A stretch of DNA of 64,000 bases, from assembly GCA_024233785.1 (NCBI GenBank), contig JACKPD010000003.1, positions 62,001 through 126,000 of the forward strand, written 5' to 3'. Both the position numbers and the translations under genes were made by a program. This document shows positions 1-9,030 of this stretch, piece after piece; position 1 is the first letter of the stretch; every line of letters begins with the position of its first letter. The notes beneath the pieces were generated by a model that was not told the origin of the DNA, ran no database searches, and worked only from the letters and a program-made list of their open reading frames with translations. The DNA is from Spirochaetales bacterium. Lineage in GTDB: Bacteria; Spirochaetota; Spirochaetia; CADAEX01.

Positions 1-541
1 CCTGGCCGGTTCCGCCGCAGGTACTGCAGGTCTTTCTGCCTGTACCTGATGCCGCTCCTGACCCTCCGCAGGTTGAGCAGCTGTTATTTCTGTTATATGC
101 AATCTCAACCTTTGTGCCGAATACCGCGTCTTTAAAAGATATATCAAGATTATACCTTAAATCAGAGCCTCTCTGGTGGGACGCCCCCTGAGGCCCCCGC
201 CGTGAACGTGAACCCTGACCGCCGAAAAAAGAATCAAATATCCCTGAAAAATCTCCAAAAATATCTTCAAAATCCCTGAAAACTGTTGAATAGTCATGTG
301 CTCCCGCTCCCATACCATCAACACCTGCAAAACCGAACTGGTCGTAGGTCTGTCTTTTTGTATCATCGCTCAGTACTTCGTAGGCTTCTGTTGCTTCCTT
401 GAATTTCTCTTCAGCTTCCTTGTTTCCCGCATTTTTATCGGGATGAAACATTATCGCCAGTTTTCTGTATGCCTTTTTTATTTCATCCCTGGTCGCCCCT
501 TTCGGAACGCCAAGGACTTCGTAATAATCCTTTTTAGCCAA
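1..541 (-). CDS. dnaJ: Chaperone protein DnaJ (3' end beyond window)
   Basis: Co-chaperone that stimulates DnaK ATPase and delivers unfolded clients. About 180 N-terminal residues are visible: a J domain beginning [11 protein letters not shown], a Gly/Phe-rich linker, and the first two CxxCxGxG zinc-finger repeats (CSTCGGSG and CSTCGGTG), at which point the window ends. An in-frame stop (TAA ACA TTG) lies just upstream and no ATG is available, so translation probably starts at TTG 541, with a purine-rich GGAAAG about 10 nt upstream. It is the last visible gene of grpE-dnaK-dnaJ, 34 nt after dnaK. The frame is open to the edge with no sign of damage. Confidence 0.95.
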   Translation of the reverse strand, partial: MAKKDYYEVLGVPKGATRDEIKKAYRKLAIMFHPDKNAGNKEAEEKFKEATEAYEVLSDDTKRQTYDQFGFAGVDGMGAGAHDYSTVFRDFEDIFGDFSGIFDSFFGGQGSRSRRGPQGASHQRGSDLRYNLDISFKDAVFGTKVEIAYNRNNSCSTCGGSGAASGTGRKTCSTCGGTGQ

Positions 542-575
542 TGTTTATGTCTCACTTTCCTGAATGGTCAAGGAT

Positions 576-2531
576 TTATTTTTTATCATCATCAACAACT
601 TCGTAATCAACATCTTCTACATTTGAATTTGAACCTGAAGTTCCCTTATCTTTGCCGCCTTCGCTGCTGCCGCCGGCTTCAGAAGCGGAATTGCCCTGCG
701 GCGCCTCCTGTGCTCCGGGAGCCCCCTGGGAAGCGTTTTTATACATTTCTTCCGCAAGTTTATATGAAGCTGTTTTAAGGCCTTCTATCTTCTTTTTAAT
801 ATCTTCTATATCTGATGTTCCTACAGCTGATTTAAGATCATTCAATGCAGCTTCTGCTTTACTCTTATCTTCTGCAGATATCTTATCGCCGTATTCCTTG
901 AGGGATTTTTCTGTAGTATAGATAAGGGCATCAGCCTCGTTCTTGACTTCGATTTTTTCCTTCTCTTTTCTGTCTTCCTCTGCATGAGCGGCTGCATCGT
1001 CTACCATTTTCTTTATTTCTGCTTCGCTTAAGCCTGAAGATGATTCAATCCTTATCTTCTGTTCCTTGCCTGTTGCAAGGTCCTTTGCCGAAACATGGAC
1101 TATACCGTTTGCGTCAATATCAAACGCAACCTCAATCTGAGGAATGCCTCTTGGAGCAGGCGGAATACCTACAAGGTCAAATTTCCCAAGTGTCCTGTTC
1201 TGGGAAGCCATTTCCCTTTCCCCCTGAAGGACATGAATTGATACCGCAGTCTGGCTGTCCGCAGCAGTAGAGAAAACCTGGCTCTTTCTGGTAGGAATTG
1301 TTGTGTTTCTCTCAATGAGTTTTGTAAAAACACCGCCGAGCGTTTCAATTCCAAGCGAAAGAGGAGTAACATCAAGAAGAAGAACATCCTTTACATCACC
1401 GCCTAAAATACCGCCCTGTATGGCCGCGCCCATTGCGACAACTTCATCAGGGTTTACACTTTTATTAGGTTCCTTTTTAAATACTTCCTTGACAATCGCC
1501 TGCACGGCAGGAATCCTGGTCGACCCTCCGACAAGAATTACTTCGTCAATATCAGAAGCGGTCAGCCCCGCATCTTTCAATGCTTTGGCACAAGGGTTTT
1601 TGGTACTCTGAAGAAGGTCCTCAATCATCTGTTCAAATTTTGATCTTGAAAGATTATAAAGAAGGTGTTTTGGACCGCTTGCATCCGCTGTAACAAATGG
1701 AAGGTTTATATCTGTTGACTGAGTGCTTGAAAGTTCAATCTTTGCTTTTTCTGCCGCTTCCTTGAGTCTCTGAAGCGCCATTTTGTCTTTGGAAAGATCT
1801 ATTCCGGTATCTTTTTTAAATGTATCAATCAGCCAGGAGATTATCCTCTGGTCAAAGTTGTCCCCCCCGAGGTGTGTATCCCCGTTTGTTGATTTTACTT
1901 CAAATACACCGTCGCCGAGTTCAAGAATGGAAATATCAAAGGTACCGCCGCCAAGGTCAAATACAGCTATTTTTTCATCTTTTTTATCTTTTCCGAAACC
2001 GTAGGCAAGAGATGCTGCTGTTGGCTCATTAACAATTCTTTTTACATCAAGCCCTGCAATCTTTCCAGCGTCCTTGGTCGCCTGTCTCTGCGAATCATTG
2101 AAATACGCGGGAACTGTTATTACAGCTTCTGTTACAGGTTCTCCAAGATAGTCTTCTGCCGTCTTTTTCATTTTCTGCAGTACCGCAGCAGATATCTCAG
2201 GAGGCGAATAATGCTTTCCTCTTACATTTACCCGTATGTCATGATTGGATGTTTCTTCCATGTTATAGGGCACCAGACTAAGTTCCTGCTTTACTTCGGA
2301 AAATTTATTTCCCATAAATCTCTTGATGGAATAAACAGTATTTTCCGGATTTGTAATAATCTGGTTTTTTGCAGGCTGCCCGACCAGTCTTTCACCTTTA
2401 TCTGTAAAGGCAACTATTGAAGGTGTTGTCCTCTGTCCTTCTGAATTCTGGATAACAACAGGTTCTCCCCCTTCCATTACTGCCACACAAGAGTTGGTTG
2501 TTCCAAGGTCAATGCCGATTACTTTTCCCAT
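576..2531 (-). CDS. dnaK: Molecular chaperone DnaK (Hsp70)
   Basis: ATP-dependent Hsp70 chaperone of the cytoplasm, working with DnaJ and GrpE. The 651 residues match the usual length. The nucleotide-binding domain starts at once with [13 protein letters not shown], followed by the phosphate-2 loop ([13 protein letters not shown]) and the adenosine motif ([14 protein letters not shown]). The substrate-binding domain follows ([14 protein letters not shown]), then a helical lid and a Gly/Ser/Asp-rich tail ending in the acidic EVVDDDKK typical of bacterial DnaK. The start is ATG 2531 after GGAGAAAAATT. It lies 92 nt downstream of grpE. I see no separate promoter in that gap, so it is probably transcribed from the grpE promoter. 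Confidence 0.98.
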   Translation of the reverse strand: MGKVIGIDLGTTNSCVAVMEGGEPVVIQNSEGQRTTPSIVAFTDKGERLVGQPAKNQIITNPENTVYSIKRFMGNKFSEVKQELSLVPYNMEETSNHDIRVNVRGKHYSPPEISAAVLQKMKKTAEDYLGEPVTEAVITVPAYFNDSQRQATKDAGKIAGLDVKRIVNEPTAASLAYGFGKDKKDEKIAVFDLGGGTFDISILELGDGVFEVKSTNGDTHLGGDNFDQRIISWLIDTFKKDTGIDLSKDKMALQRLKEAAEKAKIELSSTQSTDINLPFVTADASGPKHLLYNLSRSKFEQMIEDLLQSTKNPCAKALKDAGLTASDIDEVILVGGSTRIPAVQAIVKEVFKKEPNKSVNPDEVVAMGAAIQGGILGGDVKDVLLLDVTPLSLGIETLGGVFTKLIERNTTIPTRKSQVFSTAADSQTAVSIHVLQGEREMASQNRTLGKFDLVGIPPAPRGIPQIEVAFDIDANGIVHVSAKDLATGKEQKIRIESSSGLSEAEIKKMVDDAAAHAEEDRKEKEKIEVKNEADALIYTTEKSLKEYGDKISAEDKSKAEAALNDLKSAVGTSDIEDIKKKIEGLKTASYKLAEEMYKNASQGAPGAQEAPQGNSASEAGGSSEGGKDKGTSGSNSNVEDVDYEVVDDDKK

Positions 2532-2623
2532 AATTTTTCTCCTAATATCTTTTACCCAAATAAATATTTAACGCACAATAATATGTTTTTCCCTGATAAC
2601 CAGGTACTCATCATCCGGCAGCT

Positions 2624-3286
2624 TTATTCTGCCTCTTCTCCTGAAGCATCTTCGGCAGCTTCATTAACCGGCTGCTCTTCTTCAGGCATAAACACCTTCA
2701 CCTTTGCGTTTCTAATTACCCTGCTGTTTAAAATATAGCCATTTTGGAACACTTCGGCCACAACAGGTTCATTTAAACCTGCTTTTTTTTCCACCATAAC
2801 AGCTTCATGCATTTCCGGATCGAATTTAGCATTTGAACTGTCAAACCTTACAAGGTTCCATTTGCCCTCAAGCAGGGATACAAATCTTTTTTCGATAAGT
2901 GTAATTCCCTCATGAAACTTATCAAAATCCTTCGAATCCTGTGAAGAATTTATTGCCCTTTCAAAATCATCAATAATATTAATCAGGTCAATCAGGAGAT
3001 TTGTATTGGCGAATTTAACGGTATCTTCTTTTTCCCGTATCATTCTCTTTCTGAAATTATCAAAATCAGCCTGTTTCCTGAGAAGACTGTCTTTTAGAAG
3101 CGCTGCCTCTTCTTCAGATTTTTTAAGTTTTTCCTGAAGATCATCCACTATTTTAAGGTATTCCTGATTTTTATCAGCGGATTTAGGCTGCTCCTGTTTT
3201 AAATCATCTTTTTTGATATCCTCTTTCTTCTCATCAGTATTTTCCTGCTGTTTCCCCTTTCCCTTCTCCTGATTCTGCTCATTCAC
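2624..3286 (-). CDS. grpE: Nucleotide exchange factor GrpE
   Basis: Releases ADP from DnaK. The 220-residue protein has a highly charged N-terminus (Lys/Glu/Gln-rich, about 45 residues), a long coiled coil (about residues 45-90) containing the family stretch QADFDNFRKRMIREK, and the beta domain with FDPEMHEAV followed by VVAEVFQNGYILNSRVIRNAKV. The chosen start is GTG 3286, with AGGG about 9 nt upstream; the nearest ATG is out of frame. It is first in the chaperone operon. No hrcA gene precedes it and no CIRCE element (TTAGCACTC-N9-GAGTGCTAA) is visible upstream, so control may differ from the HrcA/CIRCE scheme. Confidence 0.96.
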   Translation of the reverse strand: MNEQNQEKGKGKQQENTDEKKEDIKKDDLKQEQPKSADKNQEYLKIVDDLQEKLKKSEEEAALLKDSLLRKQADFDNFRKRMIREKEDTVKFANTNLLIDLINIIDDFERAINSSQDSKDFDKFHEGITLIEKRFVSLLEGKWNLVRFDSSNAKFDPEMHEAVMVEKKAGLNEPVVAEVFQNGYILNSRVIRNAKVKVFMPEEEQPVNEAAEDASGEEAE

Positions 3287-3339
3287 TATTAATATCCCTA
3301 CGATGTGATTTTATTATAATAATTTTAATTGTTAAAAAT

Positions 3340-3368
3340 AAAATACTAATGGAGCAATAAAGCGTCAA
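3340..3368 (-). promoter_or_regulatory. Sigma-70-type promoter of grpE-dnaK-dnaJ
   Basis: The minus strand reads TTGACG (3368-3363), a 17-nt spacer, then TATTTT (3345-3340). This predicts a start near 3333 and a leader of roughly 45 nt before GTG 3286. The leader contains a small palindrome, TTTTAA-N3-TTAAAA. The promoter is inferred from sequence only. Confidence 0.6.
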
Positions 3369-3416
3369 GAGTTTATAGAATAATGATTAAAAAATGGTTA
3401 TCGGCGCCTTTAATAC

Positions 3417-6400
3417 TCACTTTTTAGGCATAATTTCCAGGATAAGCTCAACTTCGCCCCTGCTCAAACCTGTGGCCTGGGCAATATTTTCAGAAGTCCA
3501 GCCCTGGTGCGCAAGTTTTACAACCATTTCCCTCTTGTCAATGGAAGGGGCGCCCCCCTTCTGAGATTTTTTATTCTTGTTATCCTTGTCTATAAGAGTC
3601 CCAAGGAGCGCAATATTTTCTTCCGCTTTTTTACCTGTTTCTGTGAGCCTGGTTTCCGTACGCGCAATCCATTCCCTGGCCTGCTGCATCTTCTCTATCC
3701 GTTCTTCAACATCGCCGAGCACCCTGGTGAGTTTGCCGAGGCTTTCCATGGTTTTATCTGCGTCTTTCTTTTCCAGGTTTATCTTTTTAAACCTGTTTTC
3801 AAGTTCATTAAGCCTCATCGGCAGCATATCAGTTATTTCTGAAAGCCCTGCAAGGCTTTTTTCCATCTGCTGGAGAATCTGGAAATTCCTGTCGACACCT
3901 TCTGTTGTTGTTTCAATTATACTTTCCTTTTTTTCCAGTCTCTGGAATTTTTCAGTTATATCCTTGAAAAGGGTATCGAAATTTCTGAGTTTGACATCAA
4001 TTTCCTGGAGATTATCATAAACACCGGTTATATGATCGAGTTTTATATCCACAGCCTGCGACATATTAAGCAGTTTCTTGAAATCGCCTTCAATCTCGTC
4101 GATTTTACGTTTTTCAGCAAGGAACCGGTTGAGTTTTGATGATACTTCATCACCAAGTTTTCTTATGCTGTCAAATTTTTTCTCTGCTGCTTTAATATCC
4201 TTGCTCTGGGCATCAACCTTTATGATATCGCCTTTAAGGTCATCTATTTTTTCCTGTAAAATTGTCTTGAGCGAGTCTGCCCTGTCAAAAATCTTTGTCT
4301 GCCCTATGAAATTTTTCTGTTTCTTGTCTATATCATCGAGGGTGATGCTTAATACTCTTGCGCTTTCCGACATCCTCCCCATCATCTTTTTTTCCGTACT
4401 GTCGATTCTTTCCCTTACTTCCTGTACTCCTGTCTTGAACTCCTTGATCTTGTTATCCACTTCCTGTTCAAGCTCTCTTGTTTTCTTCATAAAATCAATC
4501 AGGAATATTTCTGAATCATTTTTCATCTTTTCCAGCGCAGTCTGGGATTTTTCCTTTAGTTCATCATTTAGAAAACCTATATTGGCTGCTATTTCCGCAA
4601 GCTGCTGGCTGTAGAGTTCTCTTGTCTTTTTTGAATCATCAATCAGTTCAGTTTTTTCCCGGGCATATTCCTTTTTAAGCTCTTCAAGCAGGCGTGCGAC
4701 ATCTTCCCTGAGTTTAAGGTTCTGTTCTGAAAGAACATCCCTGCTTGCTTTCATATCCTGATCAAATCCCGCGTACCAAGCCTGCATATCAGATTTCGTA
4801 CTGTCAAGATTCGCGAATATATCCTTTTTATTCTCCTCAATCGCCTCATCAAACTGTGAAAGCCGCTGTCCCATCTCTTTTTCATACTGCCGGAGTTTTT
4901 CATCAAGCCCTGTGTGATAATCGGCGAACTGTTTGTTGAAATGATTGTAGCTTGATACTTTAATATCTTCTGTCTCGGATTTGATTGATACTTCAAATTC
5001 TTTGACATTATTATCTACAAGAGCAAGTTTTTCATCTATTTCATTTTTAAAAATACTTATCTGATTTTCATATTTCTGGTACTGGGAATTAGCTTTGATC
5101 TGTATTTCATTCAGCTTCTCTTTAAGGCTTTCAACGCATTTATTCTCTATTTCTTCCCTCATTCCAAGTTTTTCCGCGCTTATTTTTTCTATTTTAGCTG
5201 TTATCCCCTGCTGCCATGTTTCAAGTTCCCTGTTTATGGATTCATTTCTGACTTTAAGGTCCTTAAAGAAATCATCTTCAAATACCTGGAGCTTTTCTGT
5301 AACATTCTCATAGGATTTTTTCTTGAGTTCATCAATTCTGTTTTCAAGTGTTTCAAGAACTTCTCTTATTTCTGAAAAATCCCTGTCAAGTTTTACTTTC
5401 TGTTCACTTTTCTCAGCATCCAGTGAAACTTCAAAAGTATGGAAATCGTCCCGCATCCTTTCGCTCACCTTGTCAATCATGGATTTGAGATTTTTCTCCA
5501 TCAGCTCGATATCTTTGCTGAATCCCTCTATCCCCTCAATGCGGTAATTAAGGCTTGATTCATATTCTGTAATCCCCCCCTCGAGCCGTGAAAGATTAGC
5601 TATTACACGGGAATCAACCTCTTCTATCTGCTTGAGAAGGTCAATTTTTACTGTCTCAGCATTGCGAAGGATCTGTTTTTTAATATCATCAAACACCTTG
5701 TCCTGATAGTTTTCCCCTTCCTGTTCACTCATATTAAGTTTAGCAATGTATTTCTCTTCAATTTCATCTGCCTTATTTTTGAATTTGAGAATAAAGGAGG
5801 CAACATCAGCCTCAAGTTTCTTTGAAAAATCCGAAACAATAAAATTTCTTTTATCATCAAGCTCGGAAATAAATTTATTCCAGGATTCAAGCCTTTTGTT
5901 AAAATCATCTGAAATAAGGCCTATCTCCTTTCTCATTTCGCTGATCTGGCCGTTTTTACCAGCCATAGATTCCTCAAAGGTTCTTATTTTCTCAAGAGAT
6001 GCTTCATAATTCTTTAAAGAATTTTCCTGGGTTTCAACATATTTTTTCTGAATTGTTTTTTCAAATTGGACCATTTCAGCGCTGATCCTGTCAAACTGTT
6101 CTTTAATCCTGTTTTCAAGAAGAGCAAGATTTCCTTCAATATCTGAATTGATATCATTTGATTTATCTGTTATTTCTGATTTTATTCTGGCAAAAACCTC
6201 TTCGCTCAGGGTTTTGCCCTGTTCATCAGTTTCAAAAAGCCTTGACCGGAATTCATCTTCTGATTTGGACATATTGCCCTGAAATTCCTCAGCCAGATCA
6301 TCAAGCTCGCGTCTGATGGTGTTAATTACCTCATCCCCGAGAGAATCCCTCCGCTTTTCAAGCTCAGAAATATAATCTTTAAAATCTTCCAGATTTTTCC

Positions 6401-6971
6401 TGTTATCCTCAATTCTATCTTTTATTGTATTTGCCTTGAGTTCTATATCGTTAAAAACACCGATCTTAAGCAGCTCCATGGCTTCGCTGTTTTTCCTGTT
6501 GAAATCCTCGGATATGGCAGGAATCCTTCTCTCGAGTTTCTCGATTGATACAGCCGATTCTTTAAGAACCTTTCCAATACCATCTACAAAAATTGATTCT
6601 TCATGAAGTTTTTTCAGGTTTTCATCAACACGGGAAGTCATATCCGCCAGTTCCTTTAAAACGGCATCATAATTATCCAGCTGCTGGTGGATTTTTTCAA
6701 CTTCTTCTTCCCGTTGTGCTAGTTCTGCGCTTCTCTGGTCTATTCTGTTATACACTTCCTTAACTGTTTTCTCATGTACTTCAAGTTCTATTGAAAGATC
6801 TTTAAGCCCCATGGCCTTTTCCTCTACAATAGCATCAAGTTCTTCCTTGATTTTCCCGAAATACTTTCTCATTTTGTCGAGACTTCTGTTGTTTACATCT
6901 ATCTGGCGGTATACAAGAAGTATTACCACTACAATGGCAATTGTGAGAAGGTTTCCTAACGAAAAAAGCAT
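3417..6971 (-). CDS. SpiroCoCo-type giant coiled-coil protein with N-terminal membrane anchor and C-terminal HTH
   Basis: The product has 1184 residues. Residues 1-21 are a hydrophobic membrane anchor. Residues of about 25 to 1110 are almost entirely heptad-like, rich in Glu, Lys, Ile and Leu, and predict a very long coiled coil. A short Lys/Gly linker then leads to a C-terminal helix-turn-helix of about 40 residues containing KLAHQGWTSENIAQATGLS and GEVELILEI. Such proteins are recognised in spirochaetes as the SpiroCoCo family; their function is not settled, and a structural or cytoskeleton-like role at the inner membrane is only a guess. The gene lies 15 nt downstream of a HAD hydrolase and 130 nt upstream of grpE. 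The terminal HTH resembles DNA-binding modules, but membrane anchoring makes protein contacts equally possible. Confidence 0.85.
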   Translation of the reverse strand: MLFSLGNLLTIAIVVVILLVYRQIDVNNRSLDKMRKYFGKIKEELDAIVEEKAMGLKDLSIELEVHEKTVKEVYNRIDQRSAELAQREEEVEKIHQQLDNYDAVLKELADMTSRVDENLKKLHEESIFVDGIGKVLKESAVSIEKLERRIPAISEDFNRKNSEAMELLKIGVFNDIELKANTIKDRIEDNRKNLEDFKDYISELEKRRDSLGDEVINTIRRELDDLAEEFQGNMSKSEDEFRSRLFETDEQGKTLSEEVFARIKSEITDKSNDINSDIEGNLALLENRIKEQFDRISAEMVQFEKTIQKKYVETQENSLKNYEASLEKIRTFEESMAGKNGQISEMRKEIGLISDDFNKRLESWNKFISELDDKRNFIVSDFSKKLEADVASFILKFKNKADEIEEKYIAKLNMSEQEGENYQDKVFDDIKKQILRNAETVKIDLLKQIEEVDSRVIANLSRLEGGITEYESSLNYRIEGIEGFSKDIELMEKNLKSMIDKVSERMRDDFHTFEVSLDAEKSEQKVKLDRDFSEIREVLETLENRIDELKKKSYENVTEKLQVFEDDFFKDLKVRNESINRELETWQQGITAKIEKISAEKLGMREEIENKCVESLKEKLNEIQIKANSQYQKYENQISIFKNEIDEKLALVDNNVKEFEVSIKSETEDIKVSSYNHFNKQFADYHTGLDEKLRQYEKEMGQRLSQFDEAIEENKKDIFANLDSTKSDMQAWYAGFDQDMKASRDVLSEQNLKLREDVARLLEELKKEYAREKTELIDDSKKTRELYSQQLAEIAANIGFLNDELKEKSQTALEKMKNDSEIFLIDFMKKTRELEQEVDNKIKEFKTGVQEVRERIDSTEKKMMGRMSESARVLSITLDDIDKKQKNFIGQTKIFDRADSLKTILQEKIDDLKGDIIKVDAQSKDIKAAEKKFDSIRKLGDEVSSKLNRFLAEKRKIDEIEGDFKKLLNMSQAVDIKLDHITGVYDNLQEIDVKLRNFDTLFKDITEKFQRLEKKESIIETTTEGVDRNFQILQQMEKSLAGLSEITDMLPMRLNELENRFKKINLEKKDADKTMESLGKLTRVLGDVEERIEKMQQAREWIARTETRLTETGKKAEENIALLGTLIDKDNKNKKSQKGGAPSIDKREMVVKLAHQGWTSENIAQATGLSRGEVELILEIMPKK

Positions 6972-6986
6972 ATTACATCTCCAGTA

Positions 6987-7661
6987 TCAGATGTTTACAG
7001 AATCAAGAACAATAGTCTTGAGTTTTCTGTAGTTAAAAAACGTAAAATCTGCCGCGCTGTTTTTTTTCCTGAACCGGCTGAAATGTGCTGACAGCATTCC
7101 GGCATTATTGGCTCCCATTATATCATAAAGATAATGATTACCGACATAAATAATTTTCTCCGGAGTTATCCCGAGACGGTCAGCCATGACATCAAAGGCT
7201 TTTTTCCCGGGCTTTAATATTCCAAGTTCATCCGCTGAACAGACTTCATCCCAGTAATTATCAAGACCCAAAAATGAAAGCTTTTCTTTCACAGGAAAAT
7301 CAGAAATTATACCAAGTTTTATTTTTTTAATTTTAAATTCCGAGAGGACCTCTTCCAGGATCCTGTATGGTTTTATCCATCTGAACATTGAAATAAACTG
7401 GCCGTATATATATTTTTCCAATAAGTATTCAGCTTTTTCAGGCGGTATATGCATTTCCTGTGCCAGAAGATTTGCCTGAAGCTCCCTGAAATTACCGGTA
7501 TGCTCAATTTTTCTGATTTTTTTTCTCATCCGCCTGAAAGAAGGGGCAAGCAGAGGATGGAGCATGAAAAAAAGGACTGAAATGATATACATTTTATAAT
7601 TGGGGTATAAAGTTCCATCTACATCAAAAACAACTGCTTCAATATTATATTTACTCTGCAT
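6987..7661 (-). CDS. HAD-superfamily hydrolase
   Basis: Probable phosphatase of the haloacid dehalogenase superfamily; the substrate is unknown. Motif I is VVFDVDGTLYPN with both catalytic aspartates, motif II is the Ser in GIISDF, and motif III is the Lys in GILKPGKKAF. Motif IV reads YVGNHYLYDIMGANNAGM, so the usual GD is GN and the magnesium ligand must come from the later Asp. A helical cap separates motifs I and II. The 224 residues suit a phosphoglycolate-phosphatase-like member. The start ATG 7661 has no Shine-Dalgarno sequence and lies only about 11 nt from the predicted transcription start. It is probably co-transcribed with the SpiroCoCo gene. Confidence 0.85.
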   Translation of the reverse strand: MQSKYNIEAVVFDVDGTLYPNYKMYIISVLFFMLHPLLAPSFRRMRKKIRKIEHTGNFRELQANLLAQEMHIPPEKAEYLLEKYIYGQFISMFRWIKPYRILEEVLSEFKIKKIKLGIISDFPVKEKLSFLGLDNYWDEVCSADELGILKPGKKAFDVMADRLGITPEKIIYVGNHYLYDIMGANNAGMLSAHFSRFRKKNSAADFTFFNYRKLKTIVLDSVNI

Positions 7662-7678
7662 GTGTATTTTTAACGTAA

Positions 7679-7707
7679 ATTATATCTATTTTCAATATTA
7701 GTATCAA
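7679..7707 (-). promoter_or_regulatory. Strong sigma-70-type promoter of the HAD-SpiroCoCo unit
   Basis: The minus strand reads TTGATA (7707-7702), a 17-nt spacer, then a perfect TATAAT (7684-7679). Predicted initiation is near 7672, leaving about 11 nt of A/T-rich leader without a ribosome-binding site before ATG 7661. Confidence 0.65.
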
Positions 7708-7716
7708 ATTTATTTA

Positions 7717-9030
7717 CTATTCATCAAATATGCCTGATTCAGGAACAGGCGGAAGTGAATAATCTTTATCCGCCTTTATCCTTACCAGGTGAACAGACTC
7801 GCCTGCATATTTTTTAATAAAATCATCAATATCAGTTTTTCTGTTCCGCTCATAGAGGGCAGGATAAAAATCGCCTTCTGGGCTTATATAAGGCAAAAGT
7901 GCGGCTATATGATAATGCTGCCTTAAAACCGGATTTTTTCCGAAGTCACCGTTTATTGAACCAAGATATATATAACCGGGATCAGTAACGGCAAGATAAT
8001 AGAGCAGCGCTTTTAAACCGGATACAGGATAACCTATGTCAGGAATATAAATTTCATAAGGATACGAAGTAACATCAACATCGGCAACCCGGACTTCGGA
8101 ATCAGGGTGGTCAAGTTCATAAATTGTCATCGCGATATTCCTGGTCCAGTCAAGGCCGAACATGGGATCGCGAAGATCTTCGTATAGAAGACTTAAAGTA
8201 TCCCGCCTGTCCTTAAAATTCTTTTTTTTCAGTTTATTGATATCCATTAAGCGGCTGGTTTTCGCATAATATACGCCGTCAGATATCCATTTTGTAAAAC
8301 CCGAGCAGTTGAACCCCTGGGCCGGATTGTTTTTAAGGCTTTCAATAAAAATAAACCGTCCGTCCGGCCCCTGCGCACCGTCTTCAGAATCTTTAAGAAG
8401 GGGTAGTTTGGCGTCAATACTGGAAGCAATATTTTTTATAATAGTATTTTCTGTTTCGTTATAGACTGCCTTAAGCATATTCCAGTCAATTATATAATCT
8501 GACATAACTATGATTGACTCGAAAGGCTGGGTTATGAATTCCTCGAGTGTTACGGGAAGCAGTACATCCTTATAAATCTTTGAGCCGAAAAGTACGAACT
8601 CAAGCAGAGACTCATTATCATGCTCTGCAATTCTCACATAGGTTTCGGGATCATTATTCAGAAACACCTTGATCTGTTCCAGATTACCGCTTTGAATATT
8701 CCTTTTGATTATATATGTCCCGGCTGAAACAACAGGAAAAAATGAACCTGACCTGTCGTTTTTCTCATTCAGAAAAAGGAAATACCAGGAATTGTCCCTT
8801 TTTAATATCTGAAATTTGACCTTTCTGCCTGTAATATAAGAATCAGCAATAATATCACTCTGCAGCTCAATTTCCGAATTGGACCCTGTGATAATGTTTA
8901 TAAATTCCCTTCTGGTTTCATAATTCTCAGGCAGAAAAGTATCTGCATCCCTTGCACTGATAAATCCTGTGGAGAGAATCAGCTGAATAAGTAATATAAA
9001 ATATTTTAAGGTTATTTTGCTTCCTTCCAT
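7717..9030 (-). CDS. Exported protein with NlpC/P60-like (papain-fold) Cys motif
   Basis: The 437-residue protein has an N-terminal signal sequence (LKYFILLIQLILSTGFISA). The only motif I recognise is NCSGFTKWISDGVYY around Cys242, which resembles the catalytic Cys segment (D/N-C-S-G-F) of NlpC/P60 cell-wall amidases and endopeptidases. A later HYHIAALLPYI could supply the catalytic His. The N-terminal 200 residues look like a beta-rich domain that I cannot name. A cell-envelope hydrolase is therefore possible but not shown; a degenerate or non-catalytic member is the alternative. The ATG at 9030 lies inside der (19-bp overlap), so the two genes are translationally coupled in ptsI-der-this gene. 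Confidence 0.6.
   Translation of the reverse strand: MEGSKITLKYFILLIQLILSTGFISARDADTFLPENYETRREFINIITGSNSEIELQSDIIADSYITGRKVKFQILKRDNSWYFLFLNEKNDRSGSFFPVVSAGTYIIKRNIQSGNLEQIKVFLNNDPETYVRIAEHDNESLLEFVLFGSKIYKDVLLPVTLEEFITQPFESIIVMSDYIIDWNMLKAVYNETENTIIKNIASSIDAKLPLLKDSEDGAQGPDGRFIFIESLKNNPAQGFNCSGFTKWISDGVYYAKTSRLMDINKLKKKNFKDRRDTLSLLYEDLRDPMFGLDWTRNIAMTIYELDHPDSEVRVADVDVTSYPYEIYIPDIGYPVSGLKALLYYLAVTDPGYIYLGSINGDFGKNPVLRQHYHIAALLPYISPEGDFYPALYERNRKTDIDDFIKKYAGESVHLVRIKADKDYSLPPVPESGIFDE

Noticed and set aside
3287..3416. CIRCE element for HrcA upstream of grpE
   Set aside because: No TTAGCACTC-N9-GAGTGCTAA sequence is present; only a short TTTTAA/TTAAAA palindrome is seen.
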